A stretch of DNA of 7,321 bases, from assembly GCA_023257975.1 (NCBI GenBank), contig JALRAW010000122.1:1-7321 (forward strand), given 5' to 3'. Origin of the DNA: Candidatus Fonsibacter sp. (GTDB taxonomy: Bacteria; Pseudomonadota; Alphaproteobacteria; Pelagibacterales; Pelagibacteraceae). The position numbers and the translations under genes are program-made. The notes under the pieces were generated by a model. The model did no database searches. It was not told the origin of the DNA and saw only the letters and a list, made by a program, of their open reading frames with translations. Positions 1 to 7,248 of the stretch are shown one piece after another; position 1 is the stretch's first letter, and every line of letters starts with the position of its first letter.

Positions 1-1
1 G

Positions 2-349
2 CTCTCCTCTAACAATCAGTACGATCCGATTCACAAACGCACTCGCTTGGGTTACACCCCTGTGGAAGCCGATGAACTGCCCGGCTTTGATACATACAAG
101 GTGAAAGCCGGTGAGCATGCAGGTTTTGTTGCTTGCAACGAAATGTTGCTTTTCAAACTTCCGATGGACGTCTATCAGGACTTAATGGCAGAAATGCATC
201 ATTACGCCCCATTGGACGAGCAAGAGAAGATTGCGATTCAGCAAGACCAACTGTTAGGTGCTAAGGATAGCAACGGTAAACCGCTGGTGATGATTGAGGG
301 TGACGGCATGAAGTTTGACCAAACCGCAAGAGTACCCGTTTTTGGGTAA
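2..349 (+). CDS. Phage-like hypothetical protein, 5'-truncated
   Basis: The open frame enters from the left edge and ends at TAA 347-349, leaving about 115 C-terminal residues; the true start lies outside the window. A TTG at 47 is in frame, but coding-like sequence continues upstream of it (residues NNQYDPIHKRTRLGYTP), so it need not be the start. The protein is soluble-looking and acidic, with no membrane segment or signal peptide and no enzymatic motif I recognise. Base composition is near 50% GC, unlike the AT-rich chromosome that follows. It ends 22 bp before a strong ribosome binding site and a gene start typical of phage structural proteins, so a role in a phage head or morphogenesis cluster is plausible. 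That is inference from context; the function is unknown. I am confident it is coding and moderately confident it is phage-derived. Confidence 0.65.
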   Translation, partial: LSSNNQYDPIHKRTRLGYTPVEADELPGFDTYKVKAGEHAGFVACNEMLLFKLPMDVYQDLMAEMHHYAPLDEQEKIAIQQDQLLGAKDSNGKPLVMIEGDGMKFDQTARVPVFG

Positions 350-355
350 TTTCAA

Positions 356-1498
356 CTAAAGGAGTAAGACTATGTCTTCTACGTCGGCTCCATTCATTTC
401 CACCCCAGCTAGAGCTCCGAGTAACATTAGCTCATTGAAGTCACCTAAATGACCAATTCTAAAAACTTTACCTTTAATTTTATTAAGCCCCATACCTAAA
501 GACATATTGTAATCATCTAAGATAATTTTTCTTAAATTGTCAGCATCATGCCCCTCTGGCAGTAACACTGCTGTAATAGTATTTGAATATTCTTCAGGAT
601 TTTTGGCTAAAATTTCTAAACCCCATGCCTTCACAGCAATCCTTGCAGCTTCTGCAAGTTTTGTATGACGTTTAAATACATTTTCTAATCCTTCTTCCAT
701 TAACATATTTAATGCTTCATCAAGTCCAAAAACTAAATTAGTTGCAGGGGTATAAGGAAAGAATCCATTTTTATTATTTTCTAACATTGGTTTCCAATCC
801 CAATATGCTTTTTGCATCGTTGATCTTGAATGCGCATCTAGTGCTTTTTGACTAATAGCATTAAAAGAAAGTCCTGGTGGCAATAACAGTCCTTTTTGTG
901 ATCCTCCAACTGTAACGTCAACTTTCCACTCATCATGACGATAATCAATTGATGCCAGAGATGAAATAGTATCAACTAATAAAAGCGCTGGGTGCTTTGC
1001 ACTATCCATAGCTTTTCTAATCTTGCTAATATTACTCACAACTCCAGTTGCTGTTTCATTGTGAAGTACAAGTACAGCTTTTATTTTATGAGATTTATCC
1101 TGACTTAATTTTTGTTCAACTATTTTTGGATCTGCTCCGTGTCGCCAGTCGCCAGGAACAAAATCAACTTCTAAAGATAATTTTTTTGCTTGTTCTGCCC
1201 ATAAAAAAGAAAATTGTCCTGTTTCAAACATTAGTATTTTATCTTTTGGATTAAGAGTATTAACAATTGCCGCTTCCCAAGCACCAGTTCCAGAGGCTGG
1301 AAACATAATCACAGGCTGTGTTGTTTTAAAAATACTTTTAATTCTATCCAAAACTCTTTTTGTAATTTCTGCAAAATCAGGACCACGATGATCAATTGTT
1401 GGATAGCTCATCGCTCTCAACACTCGATCTGGAATATTTGTTGGTCCTGGAATTTGTAATAAATGTTTACCTGGTCTTAAAGAGTTCGATTTTGACAT
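356..1498 (-). CDS. sgaA: Serine-glyoxylate aminotransferase, 3' end replaced at the junction
   Basis: This is a PLP-dependent class V aminotransferase of the serine/alanine-glyoxylate group, which transfers the amino group of serine to glyoxylate, giving hydroxypyruvate and glycine in the cytoplasm. Visible features in order are the N-terminal IPGPTNIPDRVLRAM (16-30), PASGTGAWEAA (67-77) for cofactor phosphate binding, the LVDTISS segment with Asp176, the PLP lysine in GGSQKG (Lys202), the TPATNLVFGLDEAL region (250-263), and FRIGHLGD with Arg347 for the substrate carboxylate. Native sequence ends at about residue 368 (base 395). The last 12 codons are foreign, and roughly 20-30 native C-terminal residues appear lost. 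The ATG at 1498 fits the usual family N-terminus; no clear Shine-Dalgarno site precedes it. It diverges from an FAD/Fe-S oxidoreductase 39 bp away that could supply glyoxylate. Alanine or aspartate as donor cannot be excluded. Confidence 0.9.
   Translation of the reverse strand: MSKSNSLRPGKHLLQIPGPTNIPDRVLRAMSYPTIDHRGPDFAEITKRVLDRIKSIFKTTQPVIMFPASGTGAWEAAIVNTLNPKDKILMFETGQFSFLWAEQAKKLSLEVDFVPGDWRHGADPKIVEQKLSQDKSHKIKAVLVLHNETATGVVSNISKIRKAMDSAKHPALLLVDTISSLASIDYRHDEWKVDVTVGGSQKGLLLPPGLSFNAISQKALDAHSRSTMQKAYWDWKPMLENNKNGFFPYTPATNLVFGLDEALNMLMEEGLENVFKRHTKLAEAARIAVKAWGLEILAKNPEEYSNTITAVLLPEGHDADNLRKIILDDYNMSLGMGLNKIKGKVFRIGHLGDFNELMLLGALAGVEMNGADVEDIVLLL
358..364 (+). promoter_or_regulatory. 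Strong Shine-Dalgarno site for the truncated phage-like gene
   Basis: The sequence AAAGGAG lies 7 nt before the ATG at 372. It is a near-consensus site at near-ideal spacing. The chromosomal genes in the rest of the window have no comparable site before their starts, which supports a different origin for this segment. It also supports 372 as a genuine start. Confidence 0.7.
372..395 (+). CDS. First eight codons of a phage structural protein, cut by the junction
   Basis: ATG 372 follows a strong ribosome binding site and encodes MSSTSAPF. Many tailed-phage major capsid or capsid-associated proteins start with this kind of sequence (Ser/Thr/Asn-rich, then Ala-Pro-Phe or Ala-Pro-Tyr, usually followed by Gly). 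After codon 8 the frame runs on through unrelated antisense sequence of the aminotransferase gene and stops at TGA 450-452, giving a 26-residue chimeric product that is not a real protein. The identification rests on only eight residues plus the binding site and the neighbouring phage-like gene, so the exact family is uncertain. Confidence 0.45.
388..400. other. Chimeric junction between phage-like and chromosomal DNA
   Basis: On the plus strand a phage-like gene start reads correctly to about 395. On the minus strand the aminotransferase reads as a normal family member down to GVEM (codon ending at 395) and then turns into unrelated residues (NGADVEDIVLLL) encoded by the antisense of the phage gene start and its ribosome binding site. 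Both genes break within the same few bases, and base composition changes there. A simultaneous break in two unrelated, opposed genes fits an assembly or amplification chimera better than a normal integration site. Confidence 0.75.
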
Positions 1499-1519
1499 AA
1501 AGCTATATATAATTAATAT
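1492..1519 (+). promoter_or_regulatory. Candidate sigma70-type promoter for the FAD/Fe-S oxidoreductase
   Basis: A perfect TTGACA (1492-1497) is followed after 16 bp by TAATAT (1514-1519), which matches four of six -10 positions. Transcription would start near 1526, leaving a leader of only about 12 nt before the ATG at 1538, where no Shine-Dalgarno site is seen. The -35 box overlaps the start codon of the divergent aminotransferase. A better -10 match, TATAAT at 1508-1513, has no -35 at suitable distance. In such AT-rich DNA chance matches are common, so this is tentative. The whole 39-bp spacer (1499-1537) is too short for a riboswitch. Confidence 0.35.
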
Positions 1520-1537
1520 TGAAAAAATTGATTAAAT

Positions 1538-4447
1538 ATGAAATTAAATCAAAATACAATTTCAAAAATAGGAAAAGAACTTCAATCTCTTGTTAAAGGA
1601 GAGGTCTTATTTGATGAATTTTCGAGAGGGCGATACAGCACTGATGCTTCCGTTTATCAAATAACACCTATTGTCGTAACAATTCCTAAAGATACTAATG
1701 ATGTGTTAAACATTCTTGAATATTGTAAACTAAATCAACTTCCTATCTTACCGCGAGGAGCTGGCAGTTCACAATGCGGTCAAACAGTTGGTGAATGTAT
1801 TGTTCTTGATTATTCAAAATTTCAAAATGAAATTTTAGATGTAAATTTAAATGAAAAAACAGCTTGGGTTCAACCTGGATTAGTACTTGATCAATTAAAT
1901 GCGCATTTAAAAAAATATGATTTATGTTTTCCGGTTGATGTATCTACTAGTAGTAGAGCGACGATTGGTGGAATGACTGGAAATAATAGTTGTGGTTCAA
2001 GGTCGATTTATTATGGAAACATGGTTCATAATGTTGAGGCCGTAGAGGCTATTCTTGATGATGGATCAATTCATATATTTGAAAATATTAATAAAGATTA
2101 TCTTATCACTAAAAATAACCAGAATAGACAATATAAAATTATAGAAGAGCTTATTAAAATTTACCAAAATAACAAACAAGAAATAAACGAAAATTTTCCC
2201 AAAACCCAAAGACGTGTAGGTGGATATAATCTTGATCTTATTAATCCAAATGGTTTTAACACTTCAAATATCCTAGTTGGATCAGAAGGTACATTATCTC
2301 TATTCAATAAAGTAAAAATAAAACTCTCCCCTATTCCAAAGCAAAAAATGTTAGGACTTTGTGCATTTCAAAACTTTAGGCAAGCTATGGAGATTACTAA
2401 AGAAATTGTAAAATTAAAACCAACCGCCGTTGAATTAATGGATGACAATCTTTTAAATCTTGCAAAAATGATTCCAATGTTTCAAGGGTCAATAAAAAAA
2501 TACTTCCAAGGTAAACCTCAAGCAGTATTAATGGTTGAATTTATTGATGACAATTTAAGTGAAGTAAAAAATAAAATTAAAGATTTAGAATATTTAATTC
2601 TTTCTCAAAATAAAAATAATTCTTTTTCATTTTATGAAAATTTATCTGATCAAAAAGAAATATTTGAGATGAGAAAGGCTGGCCTTAATATTTTAATGTC
2701 ACTTAAAGGAGATAGAAAACCAGTTGCCTTTATCGAAGATTGTGCTGTTTCACTTGAACATCTTGCAGATTACACAACAAGGTTAAACGAAGTATTTAAA
2801 AAATATAATACTAGCGGAATGTTCTATGCACACGCTTCTGTTGGCACATTACATGTAAGACCAATTATTAACATGAAATCGGATAAAGATATTAAAAATA
2901 TGCGAAGTATTACTGAGGAAGCATTTCAAATGGTTAAAGAGTATAAAGGCGCTCACTCAGGCGAACACGGTGATGGCATATTACGCTCTGAATTTCATGA
3001 AATGATGTTTGGTAAAAAATTAGTAAATGCTTTTGAGAATGTAAAAGATTTATTTGATCAAAAAAGTATATTTAATCCACATAAAATTGTCAGATCTTAC
3101 AAGCAAAATGATAGATCTTTAATGCGCTACAAAGCAGATTATAAGACTGAAAAAATCGACACTCATTATGACTGGTCTAATTGGGGAGAATTTTCTGATG
3201 CAGTTGAAATGTGTAATAACAACGGCGCCTGCAGAAAATTAGACTCAGGTGTCATGTGTCCTTCTTACAGAGTGACTAAAGAAGAAAAAGATTTAGTAAG
3301 AGGTAGAGCAAACACATTACGTTTAGCGCTTTCCAATCAATTACCAAAAAATGCTTTCGTTTCAAAAGAAATGTTTGAAACTATGGAATTATGCGTGGGT
3401 TGCAAAGCATGTCAAAGAGAATGTCCGATGAGTGTAGACATTTCAAAAATGAAAAGCGAATTTTTGTTTCATTACTACAAAAAATTTTCAATGAAATTAA
3501 AAGATAAAATTATTTCAAATATGCCAAAAAATATTTGGCTTATTAAAATAATTGCACCAATTTTTAATAAAATTAAAAATATTCCTTTAATAAACAATCT
3601 TATCGAATGGTTACTTAATCTTTCAACAAAACGAACTATGCCAGAAGTTCAAAACATTAATCCTCTTAAAGATATTTATTACTCCCAAAAAAAATTCTCT
3701 AAAAAAGTAATTTTGCTTGCAGATACATTTAATATTAATTTTGAAATTCAAAATTTAATTTATGCGATTAAGGTTCTAAATAAATTTGACTATAAAGCTA
3801 TTATTCCAAATTTTGATGATGAAAATTTGAAAAGACCTTTGTGTTGTGGAAGAACTTATATTTCATATGGACAATTAGATAAGGCGCAAGCTGAAATGCA
3901 ACGTTTCACAAATTACATAATTAACAACAATCATATATCAACGCCTATTGTCGGCATTGAACCTTCTTGTCTGCTAACTTTTGTTGATGAGTTTAAGTCT
4001 TTAAAAAACATCGAAAATAAGGAAAAAATTACAAATAAGTTTTACTTAATTGAAGAATTTATATTAGAACAATTAAAAGATGGTAAACAAATACTAGCAA
4101 ATAAATTTTCTAATAATGTATTAGTTCACGGACACTGCCATCAAAAATCTCAGGACAGATTAAAAGGACTGTTAGAACTATTAACTGTACTAAATATCAA
4201 ACATAAACCAATTGAAACAAGTTGTTGCGGTATGGCAGGATCTTTTGGTTATGATGTCAAAAATTATGATATTTCAAAAAAGATGGCTTACTTAACTTTA
4301 ATACCAACAATTAAAAAAGAGATAAAAAGTGATGATATAATAATTGCGAATGGGACAAGTTGCAGACATCAAATTTCTGATTTTTCAAACCAAAAACCGC
4401 AACATATATCTCAATTATTATTTAAATTATTTGAGACAGTAAATTAA
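1538..4447 (+). CDS. FAD-binding and 4Fe-4S/CCG-domain oxidoreductase (YdiJ/GlcD-GlcF-like)
   Basis: This 969-residue fusion joins a flavin dehydrogenase to an iron-sulfur electron-transfer module. The FAD-binding-4 domain covers about residues 40-260, with RGAGSSQCGQTVG (73-85), TSSRATIGGMTGNNSCG (137-153) and VGSEGTL (247-253). The FAD-oxidase C-terminal domain covers about 265-525 and contains the EHGDG motif (476-480). Two ferredoxin-like clusters follow: Cys559, Cys565, Cys574, then CVGCKACQRECP (Cys619, 622, 625, 629). The end carries paired CCG domains: CCG at 769-771 with PSC at 809-811, then HGHCHQK (864-870), SCCGMAG (895-901) and Cys942. This is the architecture and approximate length of E. 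coli YdiJ. Family members oxidise D-2-hydroxyacids (glycolate, D-lactate, D-2-hydroxyglutarate) and pass electrons toward the respiratory chain. Divergence from serine-glyoxylate aminotransferase favours glycolate, but the substrate is inferred. It has no signal peptide and no clear membrane segment. The gene is intact. Confidence 0.88.
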   Translation: MKLNQNTISKIGKELQSLVKGEVLFDEFSRGRYSTDASVYQITPIVVTIPKDTNDVLNILEYCKLNQLPILPRGAGSSQCGQTVGECIVLDYSKFQNEILDVNLNEKTAWVQPGLVLDQLNAHLKKYDLCFPVDVSTSSRATIGGMTGNNSCGSRSIYYGNMVHNVEAVEAILDDGSIHIFENINKDYLITKNNQNRQYKIIEELIKIYQNNKQEINENFPKTQRRVGGYNLDLINPNGFNTSNILVGSEGTLSLFNKVKIKLSPIPKQKMLGLCAFQNFRQAMEITKEIVKLKPTAVELMDDNLLNLAKMIPMFQGSIKKYFQGKPQAVLMVEFIDDNLSEVKNKIKDLEYLILSQNKNNSFSFYENLSDQKEIFEMRKAGLNILMSLKGDRKPVAFIEDCAVSLEHLADYTTRLNEVFKKYNTSGMFYAHASVGTLHVRPIINMKSDKDIKNMRSITEEAFQMVKEYKGAHSGEHGDGILRSEFHEMMFGKKLVNAFENVKDLFDQKSIFNPHKIVRSYKQNDRSLMRYKADYKTEKIDTHYDWSNWGEFSDAVEMCNNNGACRKLDSGVMCPSYRVTKEEKDLVRGRANTLRLALSNQLPKNAFVSKEMFETMELCVGCKACQRECPMSVDISKMKSEFLFHYYKKFSMKLKDKIISNMPKNIWLIKIIAPIFNKIKNIPLINNLIEWLLNLSTKRTMPEVQNINPLKDIYYSQKKFSKKVILLADTFNINFEIQNLIYAIKVLNKFDYKAIIPNFDDENLKRPLCCGRTYISYGQLDKAQAEMQRFTNYIINNNHISTPIVGIEPSCLLTFVDEFKSLKNIENKEKITNKFYLIEEFILEQLKDGKQILANKFSNNVLVHGHCHQKSQDRLKGLLELLTVLNIKHKPIETSCCGMAGSFGYDVKNYDISKKMAYLTLIPTIKKEIKSDDIIIANGTSCRHQISDFSNQKPQHISQLLFKLFETVN

Positions 4448-5443
4448 TCAATTTTTTTCAATAATATTAACTGAATTATGCTTAACAATATCTAGCATAT
4501 AATTCACTTTACTAACGTCGGCATCTCTTACGAGCATATTATCACTTAAATATCTTTTCCAATAATTAGCACCACTAATTCCGTGAAACAAACCAACGGT
4601 ATGTCTCATCACCTGGTTAACACGCGTTCCTTTCTTAACTTCAGCTAAACAATATTCTACAATTTTTTTTACTATTTCTTCACGAGTTAGAATATTTTCA
4701 TTATTAAATATTTCTTTTTCTATATCCGCCAAAAAGTAAGGTGAATGATAAATAGATCTGCCAATCATTACCCCATCTACATTATTTAAATGTTCTTTGA
4801 TTTGCTCTATAGTTGAAATTCCTCCATTAATAATAATTTCTAAATTAGGATTATTATCTTTTATTTGTTTTACAATTTCATAATTCAATTTGGGTATTCT
4901 TAAATTATCTCTAGGACTCAAGCCTTTTAAAATAGCTTTTCTGGCATGCAAGATAACTGTTTTGACTCCGGTGCTTGCAATTTTTTTTATAAATCTATCT
5001 AAATATTCAAAATTTTCAACATCGTCAAAACCAATTCTTGTTTTTACTGTAACTGGTAATTTTGTTGCATTCACCATTCCAAATAAACATTCTGCTACTA
5101 AATCTGGTTCTTTAATTAAACAAGCGCCAAATTTATTTTTTTGAACCTTTTTACTAGGACACCCTAAATTTAAATTAATTTCATCATAATTATAATCTTC
5201 TGCAATCTTTGACGACTCTGACAGTTCTTTAACTGAAGATCCACCTAGTTGAAGTGCTACAGGTTTTTCAAACTCGTTAAATTCTAAAACATTTCGTTGC
5301 TTTCCTTTTAAAATAGCACCAGTTGCTATCATTTCTGTATAAAGCATAACATTTTTACTTATTAGTCTTAAAAAATATCTGTCGTGTCTATCGGTGCAAT
5401 CCATCATTGGTGCAACACAAACTTTTCTATTAATTTTTTGCAT
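4448..5443 (-). CDS. dusA: tRNA-dihydrouridine synthase A
   Basis: This 331-residue flavoenzyme reduces uridine to dihydrouridine in the tRNA D-loop (U20/U20a for DusA) using FMN and NADPH in the cytoplasm. The protein is a TIM barrel starting with VAPMMDCTDRHDR (10-22). It continues with YTEMIATGAI (35-44), PVALQLGG (61-68), the active-site loop NLNLGCPSKKVQ with catalytic Cys95, VKTRIGFD with Lys134, and HARKAILKGLSP (166-177), where His166 and the KGLSP form are diagnostic of DusA rather than DusB or DusC. FMN phosphate-binding parts are INGGI (205-209) and MIGR (226-229). The helical C-terminal domain includes GLFHGISGANYWKRYLS (284-300). Length is normal. Its start overlaps the end of the malonyl-CoA decarboxylase gene by 14 bp, suggesting translational coupling; no Shine-Dalgarno site is seen. 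Its stop codon directly abuts that of the convergent oxidoreductase. Confidence 0.95.
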   Translation of the reverse strand: MQKINRKVCVAPMMDCTDRHDRYFLRLISKNVMLYTEMIATGAILKGKQRNVLEFNEFEKPVALQLGGSSVKELSESSKIAEDYNYDEINLNLGCPSKKVQKNKFGACLIKEPDLVAECLFGMVNATKLPVTVKTRIGFDDVENFEYLDRFIKKIASTGVKTVILHARKAILKGLSPRDNLRIPKLNYEIVKQIKDNNPNLEIIINGGISTIEQIKEHLNNVDGVMIGRSIYHSPYFLADIEKEIFNNENILTREEIVKKIVEYCLAEVKKGTRVNQVMRHTVGLFHGISGANYWKRYLSDNMLVRDADVSKVNYMLDIVKHNSVNIIEKN

Positions 5444-6743
5444 AAATTTTTAAATTTTCAGAGAATGAAATTTTACCACTTTTAACAAAATCGTGATGAT
5501 TTTGAACTATTTTTTCAAGTTCATAATAATAATTTACCATTACTCCAAATGACTCCTTATAACCATTTATTGAAAGATTTGCATTTAACAAAATATCGTA
5601 AAGCGTTGCTCCATTATTAAAATGAAAATAAGCCACAGCATTTAAAGGTCTATTATCTTTTTTTTCATCAACTAAATAATGATAAACTAACTTTTTTAAT
5701 GGCTCTTTAATCTCTTCAAATTTATGATGATTATAATTAATATCTTCCTGTTCTCTTAAAAAGGATAGTTTTCTTATATCAAAATTCTTTAATATTTTTT
5801 TAATTTTATCATCCGACTGATGAATAAACCAGTTTGCAAATCCAGGTATTGGGGAGAGAGTAAAAAAATTTTTAATTTTTGGAAATTCTTGTTGAATTTG
5901 AAAAACAACTCTCTTTATTAAAAAATTACCCAAAGTAATTCCCTGTAAACCTTTGCTTGCATTACTAATTGAGTAAAAACTAGCGGTATCATAATCAGAT
6001 AAATTAGAAATCTCTCCTTCGGTAATTTTTTGAATAGAATTTGCTACACCTTTAGTTAAAGCGACTTGAACAAAAATTAATGGTTCTTTATCAACAATGG
6101 GATGCAAATAAGCAAAAAATAATCGATCATTTTCTAACCTTCTATAAAGAGACTCAATGCTTTTAATTTCATGAACTCTTTCATATTTTATTATTCTTTG
6201 AAGAATGTCAGAGTCGGTATCTTTTTGAATTCTAACTAACTTTAAAAAACCAGGGTTAAACCATGATCTAAATAAGTGCTTAAAATCATTATCTAAAGTT
6301 TGTAATTTTTCATTTTTTTCCAAAAAATAGAGCAAATCCTCTCTCATATGAACGAGGTACTGTGTTCCATTGGGAGCTAAATTTAGTCTTCTAATTAATT
6401 CTTGTCTTTTTCCTTCAACAGCTAAATTTAAATTTGATAAATTTTTTTCATTATTGGTGTGAATAAAATCTCTGCAGGCTTTATTAATTGCAGAATAATC
6501 TGGTCTATATTTTTTATTAATGATTAAAAAAAATTTTTCTTTCTCTTCTAAACTAAATTTTTCATAAAATATGAATATTTCTCTTGCAATAGTAATCCCT
6601 GATACTACTCCACTTTCTGAAATAAGCTCGTCACATAAATCAACTAAATGATCAACGGTATCTTTTTTTTTAACAAATAAATCTTTAACTAGTTTTTTTC
6701 CTTTATCAGCTACAAAGGTTAAAAATCTTTTTAATCCCAACAT
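5430..6743 (-). CDS. matA: Malonyl-CoA decarboxylase
   Basis: The enzyme converts malonyl-CoA to acetyl-CoA and CO2; in bacteria with mat genes it completes malonate use after uptake and CoA activation. The 437-residue protein has the family's N-terminal helical domain (about 1-160, with GTQYLVHMREDLL at 126-138) and the acetyltransferase-like catalytic domain. Conserved features are FLKLVRI (166-172), the SIS motif (258-260) leading into KGLQGITLGNFLIK (264-277), TLSPIPGF (295-302), and AYFHFNNGA with His374, matching the catalytic histidine region of the family. VMVNYYYEL (401-409) and NHHDF complete the C-terminus. The family often has Cys-Gln after SISN; here it is Ala-Ser (262-263). The ATG at 6743 gives the usual N-terminus (RFLTFVADKGKKL) and lies 7 bp after the dctM stop, so cotranscription with the transporter is likely. 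No malonyl-CoA synthetase gene (matB) is in the window. Confidence 0.93.
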   Translation of the reverse strand: MLGLKRFLTFVADKGKKLVKDLFVKKKDTVDHLVDLCDELISESGVVSGITIAREIFIFYEKFSLEEKEKFFLIINKKYRPDYSAINKACRDFIHTNNEKNLSNLNLAVEGKRQELIRRLNLAPNGTQYLVHMREDLLYFLEKNEKLQTLDNDFKHLFRSWFNPGFLKLVRIQKDTDSDILQRIIKYERVHEIKSIESLYRRLENDRLFFAYLHPIVDKEPLIFVQVALTKGVANSIQKITEGEISNLSDYDTASFYSISNASKGLQGITLGNFLIKRVVFQIQQEFPKIKNFFTLSPIPGFANWFIHQSDDKIKKILKNFDIRKLSFLREQEDINYNHHKFEEIKEPLKKLVYHYLVDEKKDNRPLNAVAYFHFNNGATLYDILLNANLSINGYKESFGVMVNYYYELEKIVQNHHDFVKSGKISFSENLKIYAKN

Positions 6744-6750
6744 GGGACTT

Positions 6751-7248
6751 TTATTTCATTACAGCCTGAGGAAGCCAAGTAGCAATTTCTGGGAAAATAC
6801 AAAGAATAACTATTTGTAAAACCATTAATAGTACAAATGGAAGCGATCCTTTTAATATTTTTCCAATGGATATATCTGGTGCAATTCCTTGTATTACAAA
6901 TAAATTAAGTCCAACGGGAGGAGTAATTAGTCCAATTTCCATGTTAATAGTTAAAATCACACCAAACCAAATAGGATCAAACCCAGCTGCAGTTATAATT
7001 GGATATAGAATTGGTGCAGTCATCAAAATGATGGCAACTGGCGGTAAAAAACATCCAGCAATTAATAAAAATATATTAATATAAAGCATCAATAACCATT
7101 TATTAGAAGCTATAGCCACCATCTCATTAGCAAGAGATTGAGTTACGTAAAGATTAGACAAAACAAAACTAAATAAAAAAGATGCTGCAATAATCAACAT
7201 TAACATTACACTTTCTTGCATGCCTTCAGTAAGAATTGCCCAGATCAT
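6751..7248 (-). CDS. dctM: TRAP transporter large permease subunit DctM, C-terminal part only
   Basis: This is the C-terminal 165 residues of a TRAP-type transporter large membrane subunit, the Na+- or H+-driven permease that works with a small DctQ subunit and a periplasmic DctP binding protein. Hydrophobic segments lie at about residues 13-32, 54-86, 93-120 and 133-153. Family signatures are GCFLPPVAIILMTAPIL (65-81) and NMEIGLITPPVGLNLFVI (102-119). Full DctM proteins are usually about 420-440 residues, so more than half is missing. The ATG at 7248 is simply the first one in the open stretch. Just upstream the frame is closed by TGA and TAG, so the 5' part is lost by a rearrangement, frameshift or chimeric join rather than only by the window edge. 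It lies 7 bp upstream of malonyl-CoA decarboxylase, which points to malonate or a related dicarboxylate as cargo (inferred). Confidence 0.88.
   Translation of the reverse strand: MIWAILTEGMQESVMLMLIIAASFLFSFVLSNLYVTQSLANEMVAIASNKWLLMLYINIFLLIAGCFLPPVAIILMTAPILYPIITAAGFDPIWFGVILTINMEIGLITPPVGLNLFVIQGIAPDISIGKILKGSLPFVLLMVLQIVILCIFPEIATWLPQAVMK

Noticed and set aside
356..394. C-terminal residues of the aminotransferase (NGADVEDIVLLL) as a genuine unusual C-terminus
   Set aside because: They are the antisense of a phage gene start and its ribosome binding site; the family normally continues differently after GVEM.
1..395. Prophage insertion in the aminotransferase gene
   Set aside because: No integrase, attachment-site duplication or tRNA target is visible, and the phage side is itself broken after eight codons of a gene.
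1048..1254. Plus-strand open frame of 68 codons
   Set aside because: It lies wholly antisense within the well-supported aminotransferase gene and has no family features.
1499..1537. Glycine riboswitch upstream of the glyoxylate/glycine genes
   Set aside because: Glycine riboswitches regulate such genes in SAR11, but the 39-bp spacer is far too short and shows no aptamer-like pairing.
4441..4458. Intrinsic terminator at the convergent stop codons (AAATT/AATTT pairing followed by T residues)
   Set aside because: The possible stem is five A-T pairs with no G-C pair; in this AT-rich DNA it is indistinguishable from chance.
4890..5144. Plus-strand open frame of 84 codons
   Set aside because: It is antisense to the conserved core of dusA, including the HARKA and KTRIG motif regions.
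6866..7084. Plus-strand open frame of 72 codons
   Set aside because: It is antisense to the conserved membrane segments of dctM.
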